Virus record (IMG/VR): IMGVR_UViG_3300035162_000814
Location: 1 to 33,600 of that record
Direction: 5' to 3' (one strand)
Source of the DNA: a virus
DNA length: 33,600 bases
A model generated the notes under the pieces. The model ran no database searches and was not told the origin of the DNA. It worked only from the letters and a program-made list of their open reading frames with translations. Positions 16,993-24,395 of this stretch are shown in pieces (position 1 is the first letter of the stretch; each line of letters starts with the position of its first letter). Made by a program: the position numbers and the translations under genes.

Positions 16993-18528
16993 CTAGTCAA
17001 GTATTTCTTTGTATAAATCTATCATTTTTGTGTGTACGTCTATTCTGTTATCAAGAAGTGCGTAAACACGCTTTTCTACAGCAGAACCTTGCAACTGCAC
17101 GACCGTACTTGGGTGCTTCTGCCCTGCCCTGTGGACCCTTGCGTTGGCCTGTAGATAAGTCTCCAGTGAAGGTGTCGGCCCCCACCACACCACAGTATTA
17201 GCCGCTGTTAACGTAACACCGTGCGCCGCAGATTGCGGTTGGATAACTAACACACGTGGGTCACTGGTAGTTTGGAACCGTTTAAATATATCTGTGCGCT
17301 TCGCTACTGGCACGTCACCACGTATTACTTCAGTGGTAACTCCGTCATTACGCAGTTTGTCCGTCAATATGTCGATAGTGTGTTTGAATGGCACGAACAC
17401 CAGAACTTTCTGGCTACTCTCGTCTATTACTTCCTTTAACACCTTGTACCTGTGTTTTATGTCGAACTCTAACGTATCACCTTCGTCTGTGTAGACAGCC
17501 CCTGCCGATATTTGCAGTAGTTTGTTCATCATAACCGCGGCGTTAATCCCAGTAATTTCATCGTCACCCACAGTCATTACCATGCGCTTCTTTAGTATGT
17601 CGTAGTATTTCTTCTGTTGGCGGGTAAGCTCTACGATACGTTTGGTGTAGGTCATATCTGGCAGGTCAAGACATTCTTCTTTGGTGAACCGTATAGCTGG
17701 CTGTAATACGTTAAACACAGTATCAGAGGCGTGGGATTTTATGGTCCACCTAAACTGTGTCGCCTTAGTCATAACCATGTCGCGGAACGAACCGAAGAAC
17801 CTTGGCACCGAGTTAGGGTTTATCATCTTGGCAAGCCCGTAGGCATCAAGCGGAGACTGCGCGGCAGGTGTACCCGTCATCATCCACACCCACGTGTCGT
17901 CCTTAACAAGGTTCTTTAAAATCTTCCACCGTTTAGACTGTGCGTTCTTATAGTGTGTAGCCTCGTCAACAACGATAAGGTCAAAGCCACCTTTGGCAAT
18001 AACATCGGACACAATCTCTACACCGTCATAGTTTATTATCACAAAGTCCGCGCCTTGCTCGATAATCGCCCTACGTTTTTTTGGTGCGCCATACGCTATG
18101 TCTACACTGCGATGTGGGGCAAAGGTAAACAAGTCTTCCCGCCATGCGCTGTCCATAATTGACAACGGGCAAATGACCAACACACGGTTTATTTTGCCCT
18201 GCTTCATCAGGAAGTCAGCCGCCCATATAGCCGAGGCAGTCTTGCCAGTACCCTGCTCGTTAAAACAAAACGATTTCTGGTTCATGGTAAAGAACGCCGC
18301 TGTCTTCTTTTGGTGGTCAAACGGTTCGTGCTTCCCTGTCCACTGGTATCTGCCGTTTATGGGAGATGGCACATCAATGTTTAATTTGCGCAGGCTAAGA
18401 GCTTCGTCGATGCCCCATTTAACCAACACTCCGTTGTCTTGCAGTTCGCGGCTTTTTGGCAATACTGCGGTGACACGTTTTGGGTTGCGTAACTTTAACA
18501 GCAACGCCTTACCGCCTACTATTTGCAT
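16993..18528 (-). CDS. SNF2-family DEAD/DEAH-type helicase
   Basis: A 511-residue superfamily 2 ATPase. Walker A is EQGTGKT (residues 91-97), the DEAH-like box is DEATH (188-192), motif III is TGTP (218-221), and the C-terminal motif VI reads QANARVHRAGQ. A Q-like element DHQKKTAAFF lies just before Walker A. AGGAGG precedes the ATG at 18528. Proteins of this type remodel or translocate along double-stranded DNA, and phage versions act in replication, recombination or repair. It follows the Cas4-like nuclease and a small basic gene in the operon, which suggests joint action on DNA ends or branches. Confidence 0.9.
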   Translation of the reverse strand: MQIVGGKALLLKLRNPKRVTAVLPKSRELQDNGVLVKWGIDEALSLRKLNIDVPSPINGRYQWTGKHEPFDHQKKTAAFFTMNQKSFCFNEQGTGKTASAIWAADFLMKQGKINRVLVICPLSIMDSAWREDLFTFAPHRSVDIAYGAPKKRRAIIEQGADFVIINYDGVEIVSDVIAKGGFDLIVVDEATHYKNAQSKRWKILKNLVKDDTWVWMMTGTPAAQSPLDAYGLAKMINPNSVPRFFGSFRDMVMTKATQFRWTIKSHASDTVFNVLQPAIRFTKEECLDLPDMTYTKRIVELTRQQKKYYDILKKRMVMTVGDDEITGINAAVMMNKLLQISAGAVYTDEGDTLEFDIKHRYKVLKEVIDESSQKVLVFVPFKHTIDILTDKLRNDGVTTEVIRGDVPVAKRTDIFKRFQTTSDPRVLVIQPQSAAHGVTLTAANTVVWWGPTPSLETYLQANARVHRAGQKHPSTVVQLQGSAVEKRVYALLDNRIDVHTKMIDLYKEILD

Positions 18529-18540
18529 GTAGTCCTCCTG

Positions 18541-18558
18541 TTTAGGGATTTCCCTAAA
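18541..18558. repeat. Dyad repeat A, copy 1
   Basis: TTTAGGGATTTCCCTAAA, perfect seven-base arms around ATTT. It fills the gap between the stop of the small basic gene (18559) and the ribosome-binding site of the SNF2 helicase gene. Confidence 0.9.
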
Positions 18559-18816
18559 TCATTTTTTCTTTTTGTAGTTACGTGCGCGGTTCTTGCTCGA
18601 ACTCTCTATCGTCACGCCATCTTTGTTAGTGCCGCCTTTGACCAAAGCCTTCTTGTGACTAACGTCTTTACCCTCGCGCTTGTCAGCTTTACCGTTCTTG
18701 TTTTTGTCCGCGCTTTCACGATCCATCTTGCGTCTTGCACGTTGGCGTTCCATGCGGCGTTCAAAGGTTGCACTGCCCACAGGGGCGTTGACTTGTTTTT
18801 TACGTGGTTTTTTCAT
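18559..18816 (-). CDS. Small, very basic protein with HNH-like remnant
   Basis: An 85-residue protein dominated by Lys and Arg. The ATG at 18816 overlaps the preceding stop (TGATG) and has GGAG seven bases upstream; an alternative start eight codons earlier lies inside the nuclease gene. Residues 13-45 look helical (FERRMERQRARRKMDRES). The segment DVSHKKALVKGGTN resembles the conserved core of phage HNH-like proteins (DHKxxLxxGGxN), but no second His/Asn pair or zinc Cys is present, so nuclease activity is doubtful. More likely a nucleic-acid-binding protein. Confidence 0.65.
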   Translation of the reverse strand: MKKPRKKQVNAPVGSATFERRMERQRARRKMDRESADKNKNGKADKREGKDVSHKKALVKGGTNKDGVTIESSSKNRARNYKKKK

Positions 18817-19484
18817 CAGTTGGCTCCGTTGTGGACACATTCAATTATAGGACAGTAGCGTCTGCATAACCCGTTAGGCCGTGCGTTCCACATGTCTTCT
18901 TTCGCCGCGGTTTCCATTTGCCCGTACTTGCCAAGCCATTTCTCCCACAGCTTACTCTTATCATACTCCATGTATGTATCTTTTACCAAGTCATTACACA
19001 CCACAAACAACAATCCCGCACGAACTTTCGTTACTTGTGGGTAACGTGCCATGAGAGACAGGGCCATTAATTCTAGTTGCCCCTTGTCTGCGTACTTAGA
19101 CGACTTGCCTGTTTTGTAGTCCACGACTGTAGCCACTTCGCCATCTAATATTACTAGATCAGCAATCCCGCGGAACCAAACATCCGAGGCGTAGAAGTCA
19201 CAGGCTTCTAGGTTTTCTGTTAACCCCATCTTTATTTCACAGAGCTTTTCACCCTGCCTGTTCTTCAAAGATGTTAAGGCTTTGGACGCAAAACTAAACT
19301 TCGCTGGCACTGGTACGTCTTTACCAACAAAGTCTTCTGCCATTTTATGAAATTCGTTACCGTAGAGTATGGCTTCGGTCTGAACAAATGGCACCTCCTT
19401 CAAGATGTGTTTATGGTAGTATTGCTTTGGGCATTGCTCAAAATCTTTGATCTTACTGTAGGACCACGGGGCTACTTTAGTCAT
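18816..19484 (-). CDS. Cas4/RecB-like PD-(D/E)XK nuclease with Fe-S cysteines
   Basis: A 222-residue protein with the RecB-family nuclease motifs in order: H46 (GNEFHKMAED), D109 (GIADLV), D122 and K124 (VVDYKTGK), and Q136 (GQLELMAL). One Cys in the N-terminal motif FEQCPKQYY (C18) plus C207, C211 and C216 at the C-terminus have the arrangement used to bind a 4Fe-4S cluster in Cas4 and AddB. Expected activity is exonuclease or endonuclease on DNA ends. The ATG overlaps the GIY-YIG gene stop (ATGA), and SNF2 helicase follows downstream, a common phage pairing. There are no cas genes nearby, so a CRISPR role is unlikely. Confidence 0.88.
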   Translation of the reverse strand: MTKVAPWSYSKIKDFEQCPKQYYHKHILKEVPFVQTEAILYGNEFHKMAEDFVGKDVPVPAKFSFASKALTSLKNRQGEKLCEIKMGLTENLEACDFYASDVWFRGIADLVILDGEVATVVDYKTGKSSKYADKGQLELMALSLMARYPQVTKVRAGLLFVVCNDLVKDTYMEYDKSKLWEKWLGKYGQMETAAKEDMWNARPNGLCRRYCPIIECVHNGAN

Positions 19485-20200
19485 AGTCGTTGATTCCTTG
19501 TGTATTTCTCGCGCTTACCCAACGCAACCATTTGCCGCATACTGTACGGCGCGGCAAGGTTCCCATGAGTGCTACGACCCTGCTCAGACGGGCACAATGC
19601 GTGGATGTAAAGACTTTCTAACATATCTAACTCTTCTCTCTCACAGGGAGTAAATGCAAAAGAATCAAATACCTTACCCGACTGTTTGTGGGAATACACC
19701 CTAGCGTACACGTTAACGGACTGCCCAACATACACAACGACCCCATCACGCACTAGAAAATACACTCCACAAGCAAACTCGTACCCCTGCGCCCCCGCTA
19801 TTATCTCTTCTTCTAACAACATATCCCGCGAGGTTATCCGGTTACTAAGAATGTCTAAAGATAACGTGTGTGTTGAACGTCCCTTACGGTCTTCTAACTC
19901 CGCTATCTCCTCCCTTAGTTCCAACACCTTGGCGACGTGCATAGCGTGGGTGTAGGCTACTTTATCCACCTCAGTACGGGATATCTCCAATGCTTCTGCC
20001 CTTGCCCTAGCAACAACATCCAGAGGGCGATACCTTGCGAGTAACCTGTGTTTAGCTTTTATAGGTCTACCGATACGCGCGCACCGCGCCACGTAACTAC
20101 CCGCCTGCATATCACCGACCCGAAAATATTTGTTCAGTTGTGTAGTCGATAGGTACTGCCTAAACACTTCGGCGGGGATGAACTCTGGTCTTACCCCCAT
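19481..20200 (-). CDS. GIY-YIG nuclease-domain protein
   Basis: A 239-residue protein. The ATG at 20200 overlaps the previous stop (TGATG) and has GGAG upstream; in-frame GTGs exist three and one codons earlier. Residues 35-60 are basic. Residues 65-130 are helical. The C-terminal domain is GIY-YIG: GVYFLV at 145-150, VVYVGQS at 155-161, R167 and H171, and the metal-binding Glu E195 in ELDMLESLYI. The fold cuts DNA in homing endonucleases, UvrC-like repair proteins and some phage nucleases. It sits in frame with the operon rather than as a free-standing insertion, so a replication or host-DNA degradation role is more likely than homing. Confidence 0.8.
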   Translation of the reverse strand: MGVRPEFIPAEVFRQYLSTTQLNKYFRVGDMQAGSYVARCARIGRPIKAKHRLLARYRPLDVVARARAEALEISRTEVDKVAYTHAMHVAKVLELREEIAELEDRKGRSTHTLSLDILSNRITSRDMLLEEEIIAGAQGYEFACGVYFLVRDGVVVYVGQSVNVYARVYSHKQSGKVFDSFAFTPCEREELDMLESLYIHALCPSEQGRSTHGNLAAPYSMRQMVALGKREKYTRNQRL

Positions 20201-20568
20201 CACGCCCACTCCGCGTCATCAAAAAAATCTTCTGGTGTTAACACGTCAGCGTCTACTGCACGTACGCTCTCGCTTATACGCCTACGTGTCCTGTAAAAAC
20301 CTTTGTGGTCTGGGAAAGCACGCATATACCACCTTGCGTAGTACGCGCTATAGTTGTTGTTTAGTTTAAACTCAGACTTACCGCACACGTCTGCTTGGTC
20401 AGTCTCCCACCGAATACGTTCAAAAACACCCTTAGCTGAATAATTACGGAAGCCACGCGCGTATAGTTCACCCGTAAACCTAACAAATAAATCCCAAACT
20501 TTAGGGTGTGCTTTGTTAAAGGCTTCCGCGGCGCGTTCAATTTGGTCTTTCCTCGATTCCACTTCCAT
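20200..20568 (-). CDS. Conserved phage hypothetical protein
   Basis: A 122-residue protein whose ATG overlaps the PolA stop (TAATG at 20566-20570). I recognise the pattern FNKAHPKVWDLFVRFTGEL, then RGFRNYSAKGVFERIRWETD, then LNNNYSAYYARWYMRAFP, which occurs widely in phage and prophage genomes without a known function. It is mixed helical with many aromatic residues. It ends with an acidic stretch (LTPEDFFDDAEWA). Tight linkage with DNA polymerase suggests a replication-related role; that is an inference from context. Confidence 0.75.
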   Translation of the reverse strand: MEVESRKDQIERAAEAFNKAHPKVWDLFVRFTGELYARGFRNYSAKGVFERIRWETDQADVCGKSEFKLNNNYSAYYARWYMRAFPDHKGFYRTRRRISESVRAVDADVLTPEDFFDDAEWA

Positions 20569-22397
20569 TATTCACATTCTCCGTACGATTTTCCCACGCC
20601 GCTCTCGCATGTGATCGGTAAACCTTCAGCCCATTTAGGTATCTGGTTCATACATTCTTCCACATACGCTCTTGCGGTATCCAACTCGTCGTCGGTCACA
20701 CATGCCACAATGCTGTCATGTACTGTTAGCACAACTTTGTATCGCTTGGCAATAAGTAACATTTGGTGCCCTATGATGCAACGTGCAACGGCTTGGCACA
20801 CGTTCTCGACAACCTTCCCGCCGTATATACGGTTCGGACCTTTTCGGGTCTTATAGGTGTACTCGTAGCCACGTTCGGATTTTTCTGCGGTTAGGCCATG
20901 ATAGAACATAGGTAGGCCAGAAGGTAGAATTATTGCGCTCTGCTTTGCGTCCACGGTCAATATGCCTTTACGCCCAAAGTCTACGGCATCCCCCCGCTGT
21001 AGGTACTGCACTGTATTGTTGGCGGCTCTCCACAACGAACTGATAGAACCGTTGGCATCACGGTAAACCTGTATGATACGCCGAGCTTCGTCTAGCTCTA
21101 TGTAGACACCCATGCCCTGTAACTGCGCTTGGAACTTAACCGCGCCCATGCCGTACCCTGCACCAAGAATTGTAGTCTTACCCACAAATCTCTGGTCTTT
21201 GCTTACCCCGTCCACTGGCACGTTATATATACTGGACGCCATATACTTGTATACGTCCTCGCCGTCTGCAAATTGCTTGGTCAAATCATCCTGCCCTGCA
21301 AGCCACGCCAATACACGCGCTTCGATCTGCGAACTGTCACAGTCAATCAGAGAATGTCCTTCGGGTGCTACAATGCTACCCTTTAACTTCTTACCGTTTG
21401 GCCCACGACTAGGCAGGTTTTGGAGGTTTATCTTGTCGTCACCACCCCACCTACCTGTATGCGCCGCGTAGTATCTTACAGGAACGGGCAGAAGGCCACG
21501 GTCCGCGATGTCAATGAACCGCTGTGTGCGGGTTTCTTCCAAGGTAGACTTCGTGCCAAGCCTTGCGGCCACCAACGCTTGCACCCTATCATCCTCATGT
21601 TCTAACAAAAGTTTGAACTCCTCGTCGTTCTTGGCGAACGCAAAGGTTTCTTTTTCTGTGGTAGGACTGATCTTCGTAGGGGGTTTGACCCCAAAACCTT
21701 TTAGCAACTCCGCGAACTTCGGGTTGGACATCAGGTCTTTCTTGTCCGTAATACCCGCATCCGCTAACAGGTCTTCCTTGCGTTTCTTCACATCTTGCAA
21801 GTGTGAACGTAGTAGGTCGCGGTCCAAGTCTAGGGTTGGCTCAGTAAACATCCTCAGTGTGGCGTCTATCAGACGTAGTTCTTCACGAGGGAAGCGTTTA
21901 GCCATTATGCTAAAAAGTTTATAGGTTAGGTCCACGTCGTTGACGCAGTAATCCCCATACCTATCTAAATCTTCTGGTGCAAAATCTCCACGCCGTTTTC
22001 CGAGTGCGTTGAGTATCTCGTGCCCTTTAGTGCCGACACCGTACCTTTCAGATACCGCAGCGAGACTTGCGCGAGCTTCAGTCCCATGAAGGGCACGGGC
22101 AATACACAAAGTATCGGTATACATCCGAGGACAAATATCAAAACGCCAACTAAGAATGGCACCATCAAACATAGTGTTATGGCAAAGTAACATAGCCGTT
22201 TCCCAAGGGAACCCCTTGAGATATTCTTTAATCTCTTCGTGCGTCCCACTGGCCCACTCCGTCTGCTGTTTGTTAAGTTTTACGCCCACGCCGATCACCT
22301 CAAAACGAGGGTCACGAACGTAGGCTTCTGTTGTCATTTTACGCAGAGAAAAATCCCTGTCGTAGAATGTTTCAAAGTCTAGGGTTATAAGGTCCAT
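20568..22397 (-). CDS. polA: Family A DNA polymerase with 3'-5' exonuclease
   Basis: A 609-residue replicative polymerase. The exonuclease domain shows LDFET (D7, E9), HNTMFDG (D78) and YCVNDVD (Y150, D154). The polymerase domain shows motif A with D354 (DCDSSQIEAR), motif B R403-x3-K407-x7-Y415-G416, and motif C VHDS with H560 and D561. The residue matching E. coli Pol I F762 is Leu (L411). Motif C has Ser562 where HDE is usual. There is no 5'-3' exonuclease domain, as expected for a phage enzyme. It is coupled to the DUF6378-like gene upstream and the hypothetical gene downstream. Confidence 0.93.
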   Translation of the reverse strand: MDLITLDFETFYDRDFSLRKMTTEAYVRDPRFEVIGVGVKLNKQQTEWASGTHEEIKEYLKGFPWETAMLLCHNTMFDGAILSWRFDICPRMYTDTLCIARALHGTEARASLAAVSERYGVGTKGHEILNALGKRRGDFAPEDLDRYGDYCVNDVDLTYKLFSIMAKRFPREELRLIDATLRMFTEPTLDLDRDLLRSHLQDVKKRKEDLLADAGITDKKDLMSNPKFAELLKGFGVKPPTKISPTTEKETFAFAKNDEEFKLLLEHEDDRVQALVAARLGTKSTLEETRTQRFIDIADRGLLPVPVRYYAAHTGRWGGDDKINLQNLPSRGPNGKKLKGSIVAPEGHSLIDCDSSQIEARVLAWLAGQDDLTKQFADGEDVYKYMASSIYNVPVDGVSKDQRFVGKTTILGAGYGMGAVKFQAQLQGMGVYIELDEARRIIQVYRDANGSISSLWRAANNTVQYLQRGDAVDFGRKGILTVDAKQSAIILPSGLPMFYHGLTAEKSERGYEYTYKTRKGPNRIYGGKVVENVCQAVARCIIGHQMLLIAKRYKVVLTVHDSIVACVTDDELDTARAYVEECMNQIPKWAEGLPITCESGVGKSYGECE

Positions 22398-22924
22398 TAC
22401 TTGTGCTTCTGCTGTGTAGCGATTTCCCCACCACAGGCTAGATACCCTGCACCATCAATCCAGTTGTCGCTATTCTGCGGGTTTGATTTGATACGTGCGA
22501 TCTTTAACAAGGTCATCATCACCGCAACATCTTTACTGGTAATGATTAAGTCAAAGCCCAAATAAGCAGTCCACAGGTCAGAGATACGTTGAAAGTTGTC
22601 TTCCATGTCGCCGTGGTCTGCCGCCCGATCTTTGGTGACGTACTGTTCAGCTTGATTGAGGATACCAGTTCGCGTCCACGCGTTCGGGTCTACACCCGCT
22701 GTGTTAACACCATGCTTAGTCATTTCGTACGCCATGTCCAACACCGCAGGTTTAAACGGCGCAGGCTCCGCTTCAACTAACTTTTTTGGTGTGCCGATTT
22801 TCTGCGTCAGCTTCCACACATAGCTAGTGGAAGTACCCGTAGCCTTGGCTATTTCGCTTATCGTGGCCTTGCGGTGCTTCAGTTTATACGCCCAGATTTT
22901 TTCTGATTTTGTTTTCTTAGTCAT
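22397..22924 (-). CDS. HTH plus DUF6378-like protein
   Basis: A 175-residue protein with AGGAGAACGAC before the ATG at 22924. Residues 10-45 form a helix-turn-helix (KHRKATISEIAKATGTSTSYVWKL). The C-terminal domain matches the DUF6378 pattern: VTKDRAADHGDMEDNF, then SDLWTAYLG, then DVAVMMTLLKIARIKSNP, then DNWIDGAGYLACGGEI. That all-alpha family is common in phages and has been thought related to nucleotide-processing folds, but no activity is established to my knowledge. The HTH fusion suggests DNA binding. It is immediately upstream of PolA, with a one-base overlap. Confidence 0.75.
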   Translation of the reverse strand: MTKKTKSEKIWAYKLKHRKATISEIAKATGTSTSYVWKLTQKIGTPKKLVEAEPAPFKPAVLDMAYEMTKHGVNTAGVDPNAWTRTGILNQAEQYVTKDRAADHGDMEDNFQRISDLWTAYLGFDLIITSKDVAVMMTLLKIARIKSNPQNSDNWIDGAGYLACGGEIATQQKHK

Positions 22925-22933
22925 GTCGTTCTC

Positions 22934-23263
22934 CTATCTCGGTAACCCGAATTGTTTTTTTATTTTTCCCACAGTGCGAGGGCTTATTGACAGTATTTCT
23001 GCTATGTCAACTAATGTCATACCTCGAAATATCATGCGGTTAACCATATCTGCGTCTTTGGTTAATGGTAGTTTGTTTGCGGCAACCTCCTCTATCTGCT
23101 TGGGTCTATCACCCATTGCTCTACCTGCTCTGCCTTTGTTGCCATTCGCAACGTAGCGGTTTTGCCGCTCTAGTTTTGGATTAACTTGTTTATCCTTTAC
23201 AAGTAGGTTTACCCAACATTTGCGGTATAGTTCTTCGTATTTTATGCGCTCAAACTCGTTCAT
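22934..23263 (-). CDS. Small HTH protein
   Basis: A 109-residue basic protein. The ATG at 23263 overlaps the previous stop (ATGA). The C-terminal 35 residues form a helix-turn-helix of resolvase or sigma region 4 type (MTLVDIAEILSISPRTVGKIKKQFGLPR). The N-terminal half is helical with several Lys/Arg and a GNKGRAGRAMGDRPKQ linker. Probably a transcriptional or replication regulator. Its stop codon TAG is part of the next gene's Shine-Dalgarno (TAGGAG). Confidence 0.7.
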   Translation of the reverse strand: MNEFERIKYEELYRKCWVNLLVKDKQVNPKLERQNRYVANGNKGRAGRAMGDRPKQIEEVAANKLPLTKDADMVNRMIFRGMTLVDIAEILSISPRTVGKIKKQFGLPR

Positions 23264-23415
23264 ATGTCTTTTTCCTGTGCGGGGGTTAACTTCTTATCCT
23301 CACGTTCCACTATAGCTGCCCTCTGCTGTTTGATTAATTCTTGTTGGCGTTCCAGTTCAATAAACTGCTGGTCCACTTCGCTAATCTGCGGAAAGCATAC
23401 GATGTTTTTAGTCAT
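23260..23415 (-). CDS. Small hypothetical coiled-coil protein
   Basis: A 51-residue protein starting at ATG 23415, chosen because GGAGGT lies five bases upstream; the frame extends to 23469 without better signals. It is Gln/Glu/Lys-rich and helical (FIELERQQELIKQQRAAIVERED). No family recognised. Confidence 0.6.
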   Translation of the reverse strand: MTKNIVCFPQISEVDQQFIELERQQELIKQQRAAIVEREDKKLTPAQEKDI

Positions 23416-23440
23416 TGTAACCTCCATCTTTAAATTGGTG

Positions 23441-23460
23441 CCCTGTGTGGAAGAACAGGG
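23441..23460. other. Small dyad in the 180-bp gap before the 51-residue gene
   Basis: CCCTGT and ACAGGG pair around eight bases. The rest of the gap 23416-23594 holds no convincing gene, promoter or repeat; a self-complementary GAGCGCTC lies near 23520. Confidence 0.3.
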
Positions 23461-23594
23461 ACTAACCATATCGCGGTTTCTTCGGTACGATCACAAACGC
23501 GGATCATCATATCGGAGAGCGCTCGCTCGTACTGCTGTGGTTTTCGCGGGACAATGCCAAAAAACCGCCACCCACTCACAGCTTGGGCGTACTG

Positions 23595-23897
23595 TTAACT
23601 GTTTAGCACAATAGACCATGCTCGTAGGTCATCTCCTACTGTGTGCATATTGTCCTCGTTAACCACCATATCCAGACCACCTGCGGCGCGGATTTCCGTT
23701 AGGTTCTTTTCCTGCAATGGCGTAGCTTTATTGTTTCCCGCCTTACATTCGATCCCGAAGAACAAACCCTCGTAACATCCTACGATGTCAGGTACGCCGC
23801 TTTTGCCATAGCCGCCTGTAACGGGGTAGAAGTAGTACGCACGTAAATCTTTAAGTTGCTTTACTACGACCTTTTTAACTTTAGCTTCCGGTGTCAT
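23595..23897 (-). CDS. VRR-NUC domain nuclease
   Basis: A 100-residue single-domain protein with the VRR-NUC fold signature: GKSGVPDIVGC (D37), then FFGIECKAGNN (E50, K52), and Gln-rich helix PLQEKN. The ATG at 23897 is chosen because GGAG lies six to seven bases before it; a GTG four codons upstream overlaps more of the preceding gene. Stand-alone VRR-NUC proteins in phages act as structure-selective or Holliday-junction-type nucleases. Third nuclease of the operon, with a fold different from the GIY-YIG protein. Confidence 0.88.
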   Translation of the reverse strand: MTPEAKVKKVVVKQLKDLRAYYFYPVTGGYGKSGVPDIVGCYEGLFFGIECKAGNNKATPLQEKNLTEIRAAGGLDMVVNEDNMHTVGDDLRAWSIVLNS

Positions 23898-24078
23898 CTT
23901 TCTCTCCACGAATCCGTTTTAAATCTTTTAATATACTTTTGTTGTCGCGCTTCAGGCTTTCCACTACTTTGTTTAGCCTAGCGATTTCATTTCTCTGCAA
24001 CGCAAGTCTACTTTGTAACCGCGATATTTTGTTTGCGTCCATGTTATTTAAATTCCATTTAGCCAAGGTGACCCCCAT
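23881..24078 (-). CDS. Small coiled-coil protein
   Basis: A 65-residue protein, mostly one long amphipathic helix (SRLQSRLALQRNEIARLNKVVESL). The ATG at 24078 has AGGGG about nine bases upstream; a second ATG at 24042 lacks any Shine-Dalgarno. The 3' end overlaps the VRR-NUC gene by 17 bases. The start codon is embedded in a GGTACTGGTATCATG motif that recurs elsewhere. It looks like a lysis-spanin or structural coiled coil only in outline; function unknown. Confidence 0.6.
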   Translation of the reverse strand: MGVTLAKWNLNNMDANKISRLQSRLALQRNEIARLNKVVESLKRDNKSILKDLKRIRGEKDDTGS

Positions 24079-24093
24079 GATACCAGTACCCCT

Positions 24094-24117
24094 GTCGAGG
24101 AGCCGTAACTCCCCGAC
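24094..24117 (-). other. Hairpin in the leader of the small coiled-coil gene
   Basis: GTCGAGGAG (24094-24102) pairs with CTCCCCGAC (24109-24117), nine base pairs counting one G-U on the minus-strand RNA. It lies between repeat A copy 2 and the start codon at 24078. No U-tract follows. Confidence 0.55.
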
Positions 24118-24119
24118 TA

Positions 24120-24137
24120 TTTAGGGATTTCCCTAAT
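24120..24137. repeat. Dyad repeat A, copy 2
   Basis: TTTAGGGATTTCCCTAAT, one mismatch from the consensus. The TAG stop of the 83-residue gene lies inside its right arm (24133-24135). Confidence 0.85.
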
Positions 24138-24384
24138 TATAGACCCAGAATAGATATGGTCCTATCCTTGCACCAACGCCATCCACATCGTTAGGTGGCG
24201 GTGGAACTCTTAACAGGGACAGCGTAGCGAGCCGTTCCTGCATCCAATTTGGTAGTGCTTCGACACTAGAGTAATGCCCATCTACCTCATTGTCAACACG
24301 GTTAATGCCAAAACTTGTGATTGTGACACCTCTAGTGTTGTGTGATACATTTACGCGGTAGGTGATACCGTTGTGTGTGTTCAT
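24133..24384 (-). CDS. Hypothetical protein sharing a C-terminal module with its neighbour
   Basis: An 83-residue protein, ATG at 24384 with no strong Shine-Dalgarno. The C-terminal 40 residues (WMQERLATLSLL, then VDGVGARIGPYLFWVYN) resemble the C-terminus of the adjacent 298-residue protein (IQHKCAAMSIC, then VDGVGYRVDDHTFYVYV). The N-terminus is beta-like (ITYRVNVSHNTRGVTITSFG). Function unknown. The stop codon is inside repeat A copy 2. Confidence 0.65.
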   Translation of the reverse strand: MNTHNGITYRVNVSHNTRGVTITSFGINRVDNEVDGHYSSVEALPNWMQERLATLSLLRVPPPPNDVDGVGARIGPYLFWVYN

Positions 24385-24395
24385 GTTATAACAGC

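Noticed and set aside
16967-17000. Full sigma70 promoter TTGACT to TATAAT before the gene at 16942
   Set aside because: The spacer is 22 bases; only the -10 element is kept as a weak feature.
18816-19484. Cas4-like protein as part of a CRISPR system
   Set aside because: No other cas genes and no repeat-spacer array in the window; phage RecB-like nucleases of this type are common in replication modules.
23416-23594. Short minus-strand frames of 22 to 27 codons (for example starting with GTG near 23560)
   Set aside because: No clear Shine-Dalgarno and too short to support without conservation data.
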